The position numbers were made by a program, and so were the translations under genes. Shown here piece after piece: positions 37,388 through 47,882 of a DNA stretch of 64,000 nucleotides (positions are counted from its first letter, which is position 1; the number at the start of each line of letters is the position of its first letter). The notes under the pieces are model-generated. The model ran no database searches and had not been told where the DNA came from. It saw only the letters and a program-made list of their open reading frames with translations. Source of the stretch: Hafnia psychrotolerans. GTDB taxonomy: Bacteria; Pseudomonadota; Gammaproteobacteria; Enterobacterales; Enterobacteriaceae. The DNA lies in assembly GCF_014639435.1 (NCBI RefSeq), contig NZ_BMFZ01000009.1, positions 36,432 to 100,431 on the forward strand, in the 5' to 3' direction.

Positions 37388-38359
37388 TCAAGGACGAAGG
37401 GGATAGCCCATGGATTGACGCAGATAGGCGCCAGCGCCCAGCAAGCCGGGTTGATCATGGGTGATCAGGTAAACCGGGATATCTATCAGGTAATCCTTAA
37501 AGCGTCCTTTATCTTCAAAAGCGGCGCGGAAGCCTGAAGCTTTGAAGAATTCAAGGAACCGCGGCACGATGCCACCAGCGATATAGACACCACCAAAGGT
37601 GCCCATGGTCAGTGCCAGATTTCCGCCAAAACGTCCCATGATCACGCAAAAAAGCGCAAGTGCGCGGCGACAATCAATGTCGTCTTCACCCAAACCACGT
37701 TCTGTCACATCCTTCGGTGCCAGGTTTTCCGGCACTCGGTTATCTGACTTGACGATTGCCCGGTATAGATTCACCAGTCCAGGTCCTGAGAGAATACGCT
37801 CGGCGGAGACGTGGCCTATTTCAGTACGCAACTGTTCAAGGATCATATCTTCCTCTTCACTGTTCGGCGCGAAATCCACGTGACCGCCCTCGCCCGGCAG
37901 GCTCAGCCAGCGTTTATCCGCATGGATCAGATGCGCTACGCCAAGTCCGGTACCTGCACCATAAATGACAGCAGGTTTGCCTTCGACAGGTTTTTTACCG
38001 CCAAACTGCAATAAATCCTTCTCCTGCAACATCGGAATCGCCATTGACACCGCAGTAAAATCATTGATCACTTCGAGGTGATCCAGTTTCAAACCCGCTT
38101 TCATTTCCTTAATGGAAAATGCCCACGTGTGATTGGTCATCGCCACCCAGTCGCCGGTGATGGGACAGGCAATCGCGATACAAGCGTGCTTCACATTCTG
38201 GTGTTGTTGCTCAAGATAAACACGAGCCACGTCTTCAAGGCTATCGTAGTCCAGACCAGAAAAGGTCTTGGCTGCGGAGATCTCGCCGCTGTTTAGCGCA
38301 CACAATGCCAGACGACAGTTGGTACCGCCGACATCACCCACCAGGGAGTATTCAGTCAT
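37388..38359 (-). CDS. glk: Glucokinase
   Basis: Phosphorylates free intracellular glucose to glucose-6-phosphate. 323 residues (E. coli 321). ATP-binding [13 protein letters not shown] (8-20), substrate segment [12 protein letters not shown] with the catalytic Asp, [23 protein letters not shown], and the C-terminal [11 protein letters not shown]. Convergent with ypdB; the 85 bases between hold an imperfect hairpin (37322-37352) without T-run. Confidence 0.96.
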   Translation of the reverse strand: MTEYSLVGDVGGTNCRLALCALNSGEISAAKTFSGLDYDSLEDVARVYLEQQHQNVKHACIAIACPITGDWVAMTNHTWAFSIKEMKAGLKLDHLEVINDFTAVSMAIPMLQEKDLLQFGGKKPVEGKPAVIYGAGTGLGVAHLIHADKRWLSLPGEGGHVDFAPNSEEEDMILEQLRTEIGHVSAERILSGPGLVNLYRAIVKSDNRVPENLAPKDVTERGLGEDDIDCRRALALFCVIMGRFGGNLALTMGTFGGVYIAGGIVPRFLEFFKASGFRAAFEDKGRFKDYLIDIPVYLITHDQPGLLGAGAYLRQSMGYPLRP

Positions 38360-38677
38360 TTTATTCTCCGAATAGAGTAAATTTTTGATCCTGCTGGATA
38401 TTGCGACAGTACAAAACCCATAAAGCCATGATTATCAATCGTTGTGGATATTCAAATTCACCCACAGGACGATAAAAGATCGCATAATTGTGAGGGCAAA
38501 ATAGCGGGAATTACTATAGGCTGCAACGCCAATTTGAACCAACGGATATTTAGGCACACATCGTTTAGATATGCTTGATTTAGAATAATATCGCCGTCGG
38601 CCAGATGATGAGTTGCCGTGGTGATCTCGGCACCAGGGCAACCGAGGCCGAATCCGCTGACAATTCAGGCCTAAACA
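38360..38677. other. Region upstream of glk
   Basis: 318 bases between the glk start and the PACE stop, both on the minus strand. It must hold the glk promoter. Its right part has short repeats of ccgaggccga type, but no ORF, tRNA or terminator that I can support. Confidence 0.4.
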
Positions 38678-39166
38678 TTAGTCTTTGACTGAACAGCGTT
38701 CCGCCGATTTTTTGCGGCTGGCACTTTTGCGGTTAATCAGGCGCTGACGTAACGTGTCGTACAATAAGTTATACGCAATGGTATACGGCAAGAAGAACAG
38801 GAAGAAACCCACCTCCAGAATAAACGCATCCAGCAGTGAAATTCCGAGCCAGCCCGCCGCAATCGGTAAACCGATCAGAATGAACCCGCCTTCAAAACCC
38901 AGCGCGTGGCACACCCGAACTTTCATCGTGCGAGCGATGCGGCTCACCGGCCACAGACGGTCAAACGTCGTGTTGTAAATGATGTTCCATACCATCGCAG
39001 TGGTAGACAGCAGGATGGCCAGTGTGCCCATTTCAAATATGGACTTATTTAACAGCCATGCAGCCGCCGGGGCGGAAATCAGGACCGCCAATGCCTCAAA
39101 ACCGATAGCGTGCAAAATGCGTTCGCCAAAAGATTTTTTAGACGTATTTTTTGAATTCATTGACAT
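38678..39166 (-). CDS. PACE-family efflux transporter (AceI-like)
   Basis: Proton-driven inner-membrane exporter; the founder AceI expels chlorhexidine, others short diamines. 162 residues built from two bacterial-transmembrane-pair repeats: GFEALAVLISAPAAAWLL with the conserved glutamate, NIIYNTTFDRLWP, then GFEGGFILIGLPIAAGWL and NLLYDTLRQR. A basic tail follows. Divergent from a LysR gene, the standard arrangement for PACE pumps, whose regulator is usually the neighbouring LysR protein. Confidence 0.92.
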   Translation of the reverse strand: MSMNSKNTSKKSFGERILHAIGFEALAVLISAPAAAWLLNKSIFEMGTLAILLSTTAMVWNIIYNTTFDRLWPVSRIARTMKVRVCHALGFEGGFILIGLPIAAGWLGISLLDAFILEVGFFLFFLPYTIAYNLLYDTLRQRLINRKSASRKKSAERCSVKD

Positions 39167-39320
39167 AAAGACCTGCCATTTTCGTTGTTGTCTTACACAT
39201 TAAGTAGTGACGGTTGTCATACAGGTCGCCATTATCATCGCTAAATAAGATGGGTAAAAGATAGTTAATATCGATAAAATAGATATGTGGATTTCTGATA
39301 ACAAAAGGTGAGAAGCAGCG

Positions 39321-40205
39321 ATGCGTTATTCCCCCGAAGCATTAATGGCCTTTGTCGAAGCCGCCGACACCGGTTCTTTTTCCGCAGCCGCGCGAAAATT
39401 ACGTAAAAGTCAGTCAACGGTCAGTACCGCGATCGCCAATCTCGAAGTCGATTTAGGGCTGACGCTGTTCGACCGCAGCAGCCGCCAGCCGGTGCTTACC
39501 GCAAAGGGAAAGCGGGTGTTGAATCATGTGCAGGCTATTCTGGCAGCCAGTGAGCGTCTGGATGAACTGGCGGTCCGCCTCTCCGCGCAAATCGAAACAC
39601 AACTGACGTTTGTGCTGTCTGACACTTATCAGCAGACTCATCATGAAAGTCTGCTTAAACGCTTTGAACGACGCTACCCTGATATCGAGTTCGAGTGTCT
39701 GATTGGCGAAGATCAGGATGTCATTGACCTGTTGCAAACCGGACGGGCACATATTGGTATATTGGAGGTTCAGGACGCCTATCCGCCCGACATCGGCGTC
39801 GCCCGTTTGCCGGAGCAAACCGACATGGACATCTTCGTCAGCCGCGAACACCCGTTGGCACAGCTTTCCCATCTTCGGCCAGAGCAACTGCACACCTTCC
39901 GCCAATTGATCCTGCAACCCTACCGACGCACCGAAACTCGTGCGCCAGGGCAAACCTGGTCTGCGCCGAGTTATCTGATGTTACTGGAGATGGCCGAACA
40001 GGGATTTGGCTGGTCAATTTTACCGCACTGGTTGGTACGGCAATTTGGGCATAATAAGTTGGTGACGCTACCGATGCGTGGTTGGCCGAAGCGGATTTCA
40101 GTCGATGCAGTTTGGAGCAAAAATAATCAACCAGGACCTGCGAGCAGTTGGTTCATCGACCGGTTGATTGATCCGCATCTGGCTGATATCACCGCTGAAG
40201 AGTAA
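39321..40205 (+). CDS. LysR-family regulator, probable regulator of the PACE pump
   Basis: 294 residues. Helix-turn-helix ADTGSFSAAARKLRKSQSTVSTAI (about 14-37) and a LysR effector domain with QPYRRTETRAPGQTWSAPSY. It is divergent from the PACE gene over 154 bases. The cue is unknown; by analogy with AceR it may sense the pump substrate. Confidence 0.88.
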   Translation: MRYSPEALMAFVEAADTGSFSAAARKLRKSQSTVSTAIANLEVDLGLTLFDRSSRQPVLTAKGKRVLNHVQAILAASERLDELAVRLSAQIETQLTFVLSDTYQQTHHESLLKRFERRYPDIEFECLIGEDQDVIDLLQTGRAHIGILEVQDAYPPDIGVARLPEQTDMDIFVSREHPLAQLSHLRPEQLHTFRQLILQPYRRTETRAPGQTWSAPSYLMLLEMAEQGFGWSILPHWLVRQFGHNKLVTLPMRGWPKRISVDAVWSKNNQPGPASSWFIDRLIDPHLADITAEE

Positions 40206-40380
40206 CGGGCAGCATGATTGCGGTGAATGTCGGTAATAAAATAAATGCTCTGAATACGGATTATCAGGCATGACTGTGATCGAGTTATCTGGCAAAAAGA
40301 GTGAAAGCGCATACACTAAAACGTCTTTTTACTTTGTTCTCTGCCAGCACATCGCGCTGATTAAAATAATAAGGACTCTT

Positions 40381-41370
40381 ATGATTTATCAGGCCAACCC
40401 TGCCCGTTACGACACCATGGAATATCGCCGCTGTGGTCATAGTGGCCTCAAACTGCCCGCTGTTTCTCTGGGCCTGTGGCACAATTTTGGTGACAATGCG
40501 CACTTCGATAATGGCCGAAATCTGATTCGCCATGCGTTCGACCACGGCATTACTCATTTCGATTTAGCCAATAATTACGGCCCACCTCCGGGTTCGGCTG
40601 AAGCGCATTTTGGCCGTATTTTGAAGGAAGATTTACTGCCTTACCGCGATGAATTGATCATCTCCTCAAAGGCCGGCTACACCATGTGGAAGGGGCCTTA
40701 TGGTGACTGGGGCTCGAAGAAGTATCTCGTCGCCAGCCTCAATCAGAGCCTGCAACGTATGGGGCTAGATTACGTCGATATTTTCTATCATCACCGCCCC
40801 TATCCTGACACTCCGTTGGAAGAGACCATGGCCGCGCTGGACCTGATTGTCCGCCAGGGCAAGGCGCTTTATGTTGGCCTGTCAAACTACCCGGCTGAAC
40901 GTGCCAGACAAGCGTTTGAGATCCTGCAAAAACTCGGTACGCCGTGCCTTATCCATCAGCCAAAATACTCACTGTTTGAACGCTGGGTAGAGACTGATTT
41001 ACTCGACACCCTTGCGCAGAACGGCGTAGGCTCGATTGCCTTTTCCCCCCTCGCCGGTGGGGTATTGACGGATCGATATCTGGCCGGTATTCCGCAGGAT
41101 TCCCGCGCAGCGAGTGACAGTAAATTCCTTACCAGCGAGCAGTTGACCGATGAAACACTGGGGAAAGTCCGCAAGCTGAATGCCCTTGCAGAAACCCGCG
41201 GTCAGAAGCTGTCGCAGATGGCGCTGGCCTGGGTATTACGTGGAGATAAAGTGACGTCCGTGCTGATAGGTGCCAGCAAAACCAGCCAGATCGATGATGC
41301 AATAGGTATGGTTGCCAACCGTCATTTCAGCGAAAAAGAGCTGGCGGACATTGAAGAGATTCTTGTGTAA
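40381..41370 (+). CDS. Aldo/keto reductase, YghZ (L-glyceraldehyde 3-phosphate reductase) type
   Basis: NADPH-dependent reductase of the TIM-barrel AKR14-like group. 329 residues from ATG 40381, preceded by AAGGA; the open frame extends further upstream but without a start site. ANPARYDTMEYRRCGHSGLKLP, SLGLWHNFG and NNYGPPPGSAEAHFGR match YghZ closely in pattern. The catalytic tetrad is visible as Asp and Tyr in FDLANNYG, Lys in ISSKAGY and His in FYHHRPYP. Possible role in methylglyoxal or aldehyde detoxification. Confidence 0.9.
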   Translation: MIYQANPARYDTMEYRRCGHSGLKLPAVSLGLWHNFGDNAHFDNGRNLIRHAFDHGITHFDLANNYGPPPGSAEAHFGRILKEDLLPYRDELIISSKAGYTMWKGPYGDWGSKKYLVASLNQSLQRMGLDYVDIFYHHRPYPDTPLEETMAALDLIVRQGKALYVGLSNYPAERARQAFEILQKLGTPCLIHQPKYSLFERWVETDLLDTLAQNGVGSIAFSPLAGGVLTDRYLAGIPQDSRAASDSKFLTSEQLTDETLGKVRKLNALAETRGQKLSQMALAWVLRGDKVTSVLIGASKTSQIDDAIGMVANRHFSEKELADIEEILV

Positions 41371-41536
41371 ACGATTACCCTGTCGTCAGCGGAATAGTTC
41401 TTCTTTCGGTAAAGATATGTGTGTAAGTATTTCGTTAGTCTGGGTAAACAATTCAAAACAGGATTGCAGGCAATACAATAGAGGCCACCTTCATCGTATA
41501 ACTGTTACCATAAATTATACGAAATCAGGAGGCGAC

Positions 41537-41950
41537 ATGTTAAAGCCTTTCATTGTTGGAACATTATTGTTTGCCCTGCTCCCGGCCGCAGCACCTGCTG
41601 TACAGGCCAGCAGTTTTAGCCTCAATACACCGGGCCTTTCGATCAATATTGGTGACCGCGACCGTCGTGGTTATTACTGGGATGGCTATGACTGGCGTGA
41701 TGCTGGTTGGTGGAATAACCACCGCGGCCGCTATTATGGTGAGCGCAGTCATCGCGGTTACTACTGGGATGGCGGCCGCTGGCGCGATCGTGGCTGGTGG
41801 GATAGCCGCTCCCACCATCGCCCACCGCCACCACCGCCACGGCATTATAACAATGGGCATCATGGACCTCATCAGAATCGTGGCCGTGGTCCGGATCGCG
41901 GGCATGACAAACATGATGATCACCGGCAAGATCGTGACCACCGTCGTTAA
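41537..41950 (+). CDS. ypeC: DUF2502 periplasmic protein YpeC-like, Trp/Tyr/His-rich repeats
   Basis: 137 residues from ATG 41537 (GGAGG lies 7 bases before). A signal peptide ends at VQA, then SFSLNTPGLSINIGDRDRRG, then two copies of R-G-Y-Y-W-D-G-x-x-W-R-D-x-G-W-W separated by HRGRYYGERS, a PPPPPP stretch and a histidine/asparagine/arginine-rich tail. Function unknown; E. coli ypeC is also next to mntH. The frame upstream of this start overlaps the reductase gene and is not translated as such. Confidence 0.88.
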   Translation: MLKPFIVGTLLFALLPAAAPAVQASSFSLNTPGLSINIGDRDRRGYYWDGYDWRDAGWWNNHRGRYYGERSHRGYYWDGGRWRDRGWWDSRSHHRPPPPPPRHYNNGHHGPHQNRGRGPDRGHDKHDDHRQDRDHRR

Positions 41951-41970
41951 TCCGCGAAGGTCACAGACAA

Positions 41971-42004
41971 AAAACGGGACAGTTTGCGCTGTCCCGTTTT
42001 TTTT
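41971..42004. terminator. Bidirectional terminator between ypeC and mntH
   Basis: Stem AAAACGGGACAG/CTGTCCCGTTTT with loop TTTGCG, A-run before and T-run after; serves both convergent genes. Confidence 0.9.
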
Positions 42005-42018
42005 GCGTTGTCCCTGTC

Positions 42019-43248
42019 TTATTTCAACATGCCAATCAGTAGATAGACATTAAGGCTGATGACAATCAACACGATAAGACGCCCCGCCCACTGGACTGCT
42101 TGCGAGTTCACCATATCCCCCATCAGATCACGGTTCCCTGTAAAGGCCAATAATGGCAGCAATGCCAGCGCAATCCCAAAACTTAACAACACCTGACTCA
42201 TGACCAGAATCCGTGTCGCGTCTAGCCCCATCAAGATCACAATGAATGACGGCAACATGGTAACGGTACGACGCACCCAGATCGGAATGTAGAATTTCAC
42301 AAACCCTTGCATGACCACCTGCCCGGCCAGCGTGCCAACCACGGTAGAAGAAAGTCCGGCGGCAACCAGGCTTAAACCAAAAGTGGTAGCGGCGGCATTA
42401 CCGAGCAAAGGTTGCAGCGTCAGATAGGCCTGATCGAGTTCGCTGATGCCACTGTGTCCGCTGAAATGAAACGCGGCAGCGGCAGTGGCCATCATTGCCA
42501 GATTAACGAAACCAGCGATAGTCATAGCAATGCTGACATCCAGCTTAGTGGCTGAATAGCGTTGTTCTTTCGACGCTTTCCCTGCCCGCTGGGTGAGTGA
42601 AGAGTGCAGATATATCACATGCGGCATGATGGTCGCACCCAGTACCCCGGCAGCAAGATAAACGGCATCGCTCGACGGCAGGCTCGGGATCAACATCCCT
42701 TTTCCTAGTTCCACCATGCTGGGTTGCGAGAAAAATAGCTCGACAATATAAGTCGCAGCCACAAACAGCAGTAAACCTGCAATCACCAGCTCCAGTGGCT
42801 TCTGACCACGTTTTTGCAGAGCAAGAATGATAAAGGTCGCGATACCGGTTAATACCGCACCCTGAAGCAGCGAGACGTCTAATAAAAGTTTGAAGCCTAT
42901 CGCCGCGCCGATAAACTCAGCCAAATCGGTCGCCATCGCAATGATTTCAGCCTGCACCCAGTAGGCCCAGACGGCAGGCCGGGGAAAGCGATCACGAATG
43001 TGTTCGGCCAGGTTTTTACTGGTAGCGATACCTAATTTGGCAGAAAGCAGTTGGATTAACATGGCCATAATATTCGCCCATACCACTACCCAGAGTAGTT
43101 GGTAGCCAAACGAGGCGCCAGCCTGGATGTTGGTAGCGAAATTACCCGGATCGATATATCCAATGGCGGCAATAAATGCGGGGCCCATCAGAGAGAGCTT
43201 AATCTTGCGGCCGGCGTGACCGGAGGACCCGGCACGGCTGTTGTGCAT
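42019..43248 (-). CDS. mntH: Manganese/divalent metal:proton symporter MntH (NRAMP)
   Basis: Imports Mn2+ (and Fe2+) with protons. 409 residues, 11 membrane segments. Metal-binding motif DPGNFATN in helix 1 ([15 protein letters not shown]) and [13 protein letters not shown] in helix 6. Upstream lies a Fur-type palindrome; I see no good MntR box. Convergent with ypeC. Confidence 0.96.
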   Translation of the reverse strand: MHNSRAGSSGHAGRKIKLSLMGPAFIAAIGYIDPGNFATNIQAGASFGYQLLWVVVWANIMAMLIQLLSAKLGIATSKNLAEHIRDRFPRPAVWAYWVQAEIIAMATDLAEFIGAAIGFKLLLDVSLLQGAVLTGIATFIILALQKRGQKPLELVIAGLLLFVAATYIVELFFSQPSMVELGKGMLIPSLPSSDAVYLAAGVLGATIMPHVIYLHSSLTQRAGKASKEQRYSATKLDVSIAMTIAGFVNLAMMATAAAAFHFSGHSGISELDQAYLTLQPLLGNAAATTFGLSLVAAGLSSTVVGTLAGQVVMQGFVKFYIPIWVRRTVTMLPSFIVILMGLDATRILVMSQVLLSFGIALALLPLLAFTGNRDLMGDMVNSQAVQWAGRLIVLIVISLNVYLLIGMLK

Positions 43249-43292
43249 ATCAGTGAACCTTACTTTTTTGTGATTTAGGCAATTACATACAA

Positions 43293-43309
43293 TTGATAAT
43301 GGTTATCAA
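43293..43309. promoter_or_regulatory. Fur-type operator upstream of mntH
   Basis: Perfect interrupted palindrome TTGATAATGGTTATCAA, 44 bases before the mntH start, matching the inner half-sites of the Fur box (GATAAT..). It implies iron repression of mntH, as known in E. coli. Confidence 0.7.
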
Positions 43310-43666
43310 GTAAGTTTAGAGTGATCGACGTGATTTCTCTGATAGGCATGACGCGACGGAGAGAGTATCTATCAGGTTTTCTGATGCCTCCTTTCTGGCT
43401 ACAGACGCTTCTAAAAAAAGACATTTTTAAAAGCGTTAAAGCAAATAATTATCCAGATTTAGAACACACTGCGGCGGGTAGTAAAGCTAGCACAGCATCT
43501 CCAGATGTGCCTGATTTTCTAACATCTTGATTTTTTGTGTCACCTGCTCACAAATGTTGCAATTGATGTCTGTAATTTCTATATTTGCAGGTCACTTCAC
43601 GTTTTAAATGTACGCGTTACATAGAATGTCCGTCGAAATATAGCCTGCCTCTAATTTGGAGCACCC
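43310..43666. other. Intergenic region between mntH and nupC
   Basis: Holds the nupC promoter. There is a CRP-like pair TGTGT-N7-TCACA at 43536-43552 whose spacing is one base too long, so I do not call it a site. A + strand frame at 43321-43530 has no coding features. Confidence 0.45.
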
Positions 43667-44854
43667 ATGTCCCATATATTGCACTTTGTATTAGCGTTGG
43701 CCGTTGTCGCTGTACTTGCTTTACTGGCGAGCCGTGATCGGAAAAGTATCCGTTTACGTTTCATCGTTCAGCTGTTAGTCATCGAAATTCTTTTAGCCTA
43801 TTTCTTCCTGAATTCATCCATTGGTTTAGGTTTTGTGAAAGGCTTCTCAGACATGTTTGAGAAATTATTAGGCTTCGCTGCGGAAGGGACCGGCTTCGTA
43901 TTTGGGGGCATGAGCGATAAAGGATTAGCGTTCTTCTTCTTGAAAGTCTTGTGTCCGATCGTGTTTATTTCTGCACTGATCGGTATTTTACAACACATTC
44001 GCGTACTGCCTTTCGTCATCCGTATTATTGGTACGGTTCTGTCGAAAATTAACGGCATGGGAAAACTGGAGTCTTTCAACGCCATCAGTTCCCTGATTTT
44101 GGGTCAGTCAGAAAACTTTATCGCGTATAAAGATATTCTGGGCAAGATGTCTGAAAAACGCATGTACACCATGGCAGCCACGGCAATGTCGACAGTTTCT
44201 ATGTCGATTGTGGGTGCGTATATGACCATGCTTGAACCGCGCTTCGTTGTTGCTGCGCTGGTGCTTAACATGTTCAGTACCTTCATTGTGCTGTCGTTGA
44301 TCAACCCTTATAAAGTTGATTCAGAAGAAGACCTGCAAATTGGCAATACCCATCAGGGTCAGAGCTTCTTTGAAATGCTGGGTGAATACATCTTGGCCGG
44401 CTTCAAGGTGGCGATCATCGTTGCAGCCATGTTGATTGGCTTCATCGCACTGATCTCCTGCCTGAATGCGCTGTTCGACGTGGTGTTTGGTATCACCTTC
44501 CAGGGCGTGCTGGGTTATGTCTTCTATCCATTCGCCTGGATGATGGGTGTCCCAAGCCACGAAGCCTTGCAAGTTGGCAGCATGATGGCAACCAAACTGG
44601 TTTCTAATGAATTCGTTGCGATGCTGGATCTTCAGAAAGTGGCTGCCGATTTGTCACCACGCAGCGTAGGCATTTTGTCTGTGTTCCTGGTGTCGTTCGC
44701 CAACTTCTCCTCAATTGGTATCGTTGCTGGGGCGATCAAAGGCCTGAACGAACATCAGGGCAATGTGGTTTCACGCTTCGGCCTGAAACTGCTGTACGGT
44801 TCAACGCTGGTGAGCGTACTGTCTGCTTCTATCGCAGGTCTGGTTCTGGCGTAA
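43667..44854 (+). CDS. nupC: Nucleoside:proton symporter NupC
   Basis: Concentrative nucleoside transporter that imports pyrimidine nucleosides and adenosine. 395 residues (E. coli 400) with the CNT core: [25 protein letters not shown]... seen in parts as [11 protein letters not shown] and [17 protein letters not shown], the substrate-binding elements of helices 4 and 7. Followed by a strong terminator. Location after mntH is as in E. coli. Confidence 0.95.
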   Translation: MSHILHFVLALAVVAVLALLASRDRKSIRLRFIVQLLVIEILLAYFFLNSSIGLGFVKGFSDMFEKLLGFAAEGTGFVFGGMSDKGLAFFFLKVLCPIVFISALIGILQHIRVLPFVIRIIGTVLSKINGMGKLESFNAISSLILGQSENFIAYKDILGKMSEKRMYTMAATAMSTVSMSIVGAYMTMLEPRFVVAALVLNMFSTFIVLSLINPYKVDSEEDLQIGNTHQGQSFFEMLGEYILAGFKVAIIVAAMLIGFIALISCLNALFDVVFGITFQGVLGYVFYPFAWMMGVPSHEALQVGSMMATKLVSNEFVAMLDLQKVAADLSPRSVGILSVFLVSFANFSSIGIVAGAIKGLNEHQGNVVSRFGLKLLYGSTLVSVLSASIAGLVLA

Positions 44855-44891
44855 GCTGGCATAAGCATGACGTGGTAAATGTCATGATGAG

Positions 44892-44915
44892 AAAGGCGCT
44901 TCGGCGCCTTTTTTT
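44892..44915 (+). terminator. Terminator of nupC
   Basis: Stem AAAGGCGC with TTCG loop and GCGCCTTT, followed by T-run. Confidence 0.9.
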
Positions 44916-44975
44916 ATGGCTGAGATTCAGGGAAGACCCGTGATAAAGCACTGGGAAAGGAGGAACCGCAGAAAG

Positions 44976-45000
44976 CAAAAAACCCGCCTAAGCGGGTTTC
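44976..45000 (-). terminator. Terminator of the tRNA-Ala operon
   Basis: On the minus strand AACCCGC/GCGGGTT with a four-base loop, ending in GTTTTTT, 10 bases after the last tRNA-Ala. Confidence 0.85.
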
Positions 45001-45009
45001 TTTAATATT

Positions 45010-45085
<76 letters not shown>

Positions 45086-45169
45086 ACACGAGGTACTTCT
45101 TTATTCACTTTACTTTCAAACCTCTGTTTCCTTTTTCAGGAAACGTCCAACTTACTCTGGAAAGGAAGT

Positions 45170-45245
<76 letters not shown>

Positions 45246-45279
45246 AATTCAAACCAGTAAAAACCGGTGAACGGGGCGC

Positions 45280-45308
45280 ATGATATGAAACCGTGCCTAC
45301 CCTGTCAA
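45280..45308 (-). promoter_or_regulatory. Promoter of the tRNA-Ala operon
   Basis: On the minus strand TTGACA, 17-base spacer, TATCAT, then the GC-rich discriminator GCGCCCCG typical of ppGpp-controlled stable RNA promoters. Starts about 27 bases before the first tRNA. Confidence 0.85.
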
Positions 45309-45597
45309 CGGCTAAATCGGTTTCTGCAATCAAGCGCTGAAAAAGCCGCCAAATACCCCATTTGACTGGAAAAAACCCTCTGCCCTGAAGCAAATATTCA
45401 GCAGGATGCTTTGTTTTACAATCTCCTCGCCAGACCGCGGTGTGACTAGCTTTATGATCGGCCTACACATTTTCTTAACAAGCGGGAATTAATGATTAAC
45501 GAGATGTTAGCAGACTATTAAAATCGGCTTGTTTTGAGAGAAATCTCAGAATAGACTGCTCGCGCAATAATCATAATCCATAACTTCGAGCAATCTC
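45309..45597. other. Spacer between the tRNA-Ala promoter and the FNT gene
   Basis: About 290 bases; must contain the promoter for the FNT channel gene. No ORF or structured RNA recognised. Confidence 0.4.
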
Positions 45598-46389
45598 ATG
45601 TCCTTGTATTCACCTAAAGAAATCGCATCCATCGCTGTCACGGCGGGCGTGAATAAAAGCCATGCCTCCGTGTTGAATTTGTTAATTTTGGGTTTCCTGG
45701 CGGGCGCATTCATCGCCATCGGTTTCCTGCTGGACCTGCACGTAATAGGGACGTTACCTGCATCCTGGGGTTCTTTCAGTAATCTGCTTGGCGCTGCCGT
45801 TTTCCCGGTTGGCATCATTCTTACCGTCTTAGCCGGGGGAGAACTGCTGACCGGTAATATGATGACCTTACCGATTGCCTGGTTCGCACGTCAGATAAGC
45901 CTCTACTCCGTCATGCGTAACTGGTTCTGGGTCACGCTGGCAAACCTTATCGGTAGTCTGGCCGTGGCTTACTTCTTCGGCCACGTTCTCGGCATGACAG
46001 AAGGCGCATTCCTGACGAAAACGGTAGCAACGGCCACGGCGAAGGTTAACGCTAACTTCACACAGGCATTCATTTCCGGCATTGGCTGTAACTGGCTGGT
46101 CTGTTTGGGTATCTGGCTGGCATTCGCCAGTAAAGAAGTCGGCGGAAAAGTGATCGGCATGTGGTTCCCGGTCATGGCCTTCGTGGCTATCGGCTTCCAG
46201 CACGTAGTGGCAAACATGTTCATCATTCCGGCAGCGATTTTTGCCGGTGCGCTGAGTTGGTCACAATACTTCCCGAACTTCGTCGCCGTATTCCTCGGTA
46301 ACGCCTTGGGCGGCGCTGGCTTCGTCGGTCTGATGTACTTCCTGGCCTATCGCCCTACTGTGGCAGCACCTACGACTGAACAACGTTAA
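45598..46389 (+). CDS. Formate/nitrite transporter family channel
   Basis: FNT proteins are pentameric channels for small anions such as formate, nitrite or hydrosulfide. 263 residues, six membrane segments. The FNT signatures are GLLAGAFIAIG-like LGFLAGAFIAIGFLLD, ILTVLAGGELLTGNMMTLP and QAFISGIGCNWLVCLGIWLA, with the central histidine in FQHVVANMF. No pfl or nir genes are near, so the substrate cannot be inferred from context. Second FNT member in the window (see yfdC); not at this site in E. coli. Confidence 0.9.
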   Translation: MSLYSPKEIASIAVTAGVNKSHASVLNLLILGFLAGAFIAIGFLLDLHVIGTLPASWGSFSNLLGAAVFPVGIILTVLAGGELLTGNMMTLPIAWFARQISLYSVMRNWFWVTLANLIGSLAVAYFFGHVLGMTEGAFLTKTVATATAKVNANFTQAFISGIGCNWLVCLGIWLAFASKEVGGKVIGMWFPVMAFVAIGFQHVVANMFIIPAAIFAGALSWSQYFPNFVAVFLGNALGGAGFVGLMYFLAYRPTVAAPTTEQR

Positions 46390-46410
46390 TCCTCGCGTTT
46401 TTCGGATATT

Positions 46411-46446
46411 AAAAAAGCCAGCACGGGAAACCGGCTGGCTTTTTTT
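46411..46446. terminator. Bidirectional terminator between FNT gene and gltX
   Basis: AAAAAAGCCAGC ... GCTGGCTTTTTT, loop of about 12 bases; serves both convergent genes. Confidence 0.9.
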
Positions 46447-46463
46447 ACATCTGAACGATGGGA

Positions 46464-47882
46464 TTACTGCTGTTGCGTTTCGCGCTCAGCAATAAAGGCC
46501 AGCGCCATATCGATACGCGCCAGCACGCGGCTCTGACCGATAGCGTGAACGGTGACGTCTACACCTGGAGACTGACCCGCGCCGGTTACGGCAACGCGCA
46601 GTGGCATCCCCACTTTACCCATCCCGACTTCCAGCTCATCCGCCGTGCCCTGAATGGCGTGGTGAATATTTTCAGCGGTCCAGTCAGTGATGGCAGCCAG
46701 TTTGGCTTTAACGGCTTCAAGAGGCTGACGGGCAACAGGGCGTAAATGCTTCTTGGCGGCATCAGCGTCAAACTCGGTGAAGTCTTCATAGAAGTAACGG
46801 CAGGACTCGGCCATTTCTTTCAACGTTTTGCAGCGTTCACCCAGCAAGATAACGATTTCAAATAGCTGCGGGCCGTTGCGGGTTTCGATACCCTGTTGCT
46901 CAACGTGCCACAGCAGATGCGTCGCTACATAGTGAGGATCCATTGCGTTGATATAGTGATGGTTCAGCCATTGCAGTTTTTCAGTGTTAAACGCACTGGC
47001 CGATTTGCTGACGTTCTCCAAAGAGAACAGCGCTTTCATTTCATCGATGCTGAAGATTTCCTGATCGCCATGTGACCAACCCAAACGCACCAGATAGTTC
47101 AGCAGGGCTTCTGGCAGATAACCATCATCACGATATTGCATCACCCCCACAGCACCATGGCGTTTAGACAGCTTTTTGCCATCATCACCAAGAATCATCG
47201 ACACATGCGCGTAAACGGGTACCGGCGCACCCAGTGCTTTCAGAATATTGATCTGACGCGGGGTGTTGTTGATATGGTCTTCTCCACGGATAACGTGGGT
47301 GATCTCCATATCCCAGTCGTCTACCACGACGCAGAAATTGTAGGTCGGTGAACCATCTGTGCGACGAATGATTAAATCATCAAGTTCATCGTTGCTAAAT
47401 TCAATCGGGCCACGGATCTGGTCGTCAAAGATGACGGAACCGTCCTGCGGGTTGCCAAAACGCACGACGCAAGGTTCGTCGGCGCTGTGATGTTCATGAC
47501 TGTGGCGGCAGCGCCCATCGTAACGAGGCTTCTCATTGTTGGCCATTTGCTCTTCACGCAGGGCTTCAAGGCGCTCTTTGGAGCAGTAGCATTTATAGGC
47601 GGTGCCGTTTTCCAGCATCTGGTCAATCACACCGTTATAGCGGTCAAAACGTTTGGTCTGGAAATAGGGGCCTTCATCCCAGTTCAGATTCAACCAGTTC
47701 ATGCCGTCCATAATCGCGTCAATAGCTTGCTGCGTTGAGCGCTCGAGATCAGTGTCTTCAATGCGCAACACAAATTCACCGCCAAGGTTACGGGCGAAAA
47801 GCCAAGAGTAGAGCGCGGTACGAGCGCCACCGACGTGCAGATAGCCGGTCGGGCTTGGGGCAAAACGGGTTTTGATTTTCAT
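46464..47882 (-). CDS. gltX: Glutamyl-tRNA synthetase
   Basis: Charges tRNA-Glu. 472 residues from ATG 47882, giving the family N-terminus [19 protein letters not shown]; the longer frame adds ten unconserved residues. Class I motifs: HVGG in place of HIGH (16-19), KKLSKRH as KMSKS, and the zinc-binding segment [11 protein letters not shown] ... RYDGRCRH. Flanked by tRNA operons on both sides, as in E. coli. Confidence 0.97.
   Translation of the reverse strand: MKIKTRFAPSPTGYLHVGGARTALYSWLFARNLGGEFVLRIEDTDLERSTQQAIDAIMDGMNWLNLNWDEGPYFQTKRFDRYNGVIDQMLENGTAYKCYCSKERLEALREEQMANNEKPRYDGRCRHSHEHHSADEPCVVRFGNPQDGSVIFDDQIRGPIEFSNDELDDLIIRRTDGSPTYNFCVVVDDWDMEITHVIRGEDHINNTPRQINILKALGAPVPVYAHVSMILGDDGKKLSKRHGAVGVMQYRDDGYLPEALLNYLVRLGWSHGDQEIFSIDEMKALFSLENVSKSASAFNTEKLQWLNHHYINAMDPHYVATHLLWHVEQQGIETRNGPQLFEIVILLGERCKTLKEMAESCRYFYEDFTEFDADAAKKHLRPVARQPLEAVKAKLAAITDWTAENIHHAIQGTADELEVGMGKVGMPLRVAVTGAGQSPGVDVTVHAIGQSRVLARIDMALAFIAERETQQQ

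Noticed and set aside
38435-38641. 68-codon minus frame upstream of glk
   Set aside because: No start site, odd composition; nothing supports coding.
40270-40380. N-terminal extension of the aldo/keto reductase
   Set aside because: The family N-terminus begins at 40381, which has AAGGA before it; the extension shows no conservation pattern.
41564-41941. 126-codon minus-strand frame opposite ypeC
   Set aside because: Its low-complexity Ile/Val/Thr/Ala composition is the mirror of the repeats in ypeC; no ribosome site and no family.
43321-43530. 70-codon + frame between mntH and nupC
   Set aside because: No ribosome-binding site, no family, and it overlaps the regulatory DNA of mntH and nupC.
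43536-43552. CRP site for nupC
   Set aside because: TGTGT and TCACA half-sites are separated by 7 instead of 6 bases; too weak to list as a feature.
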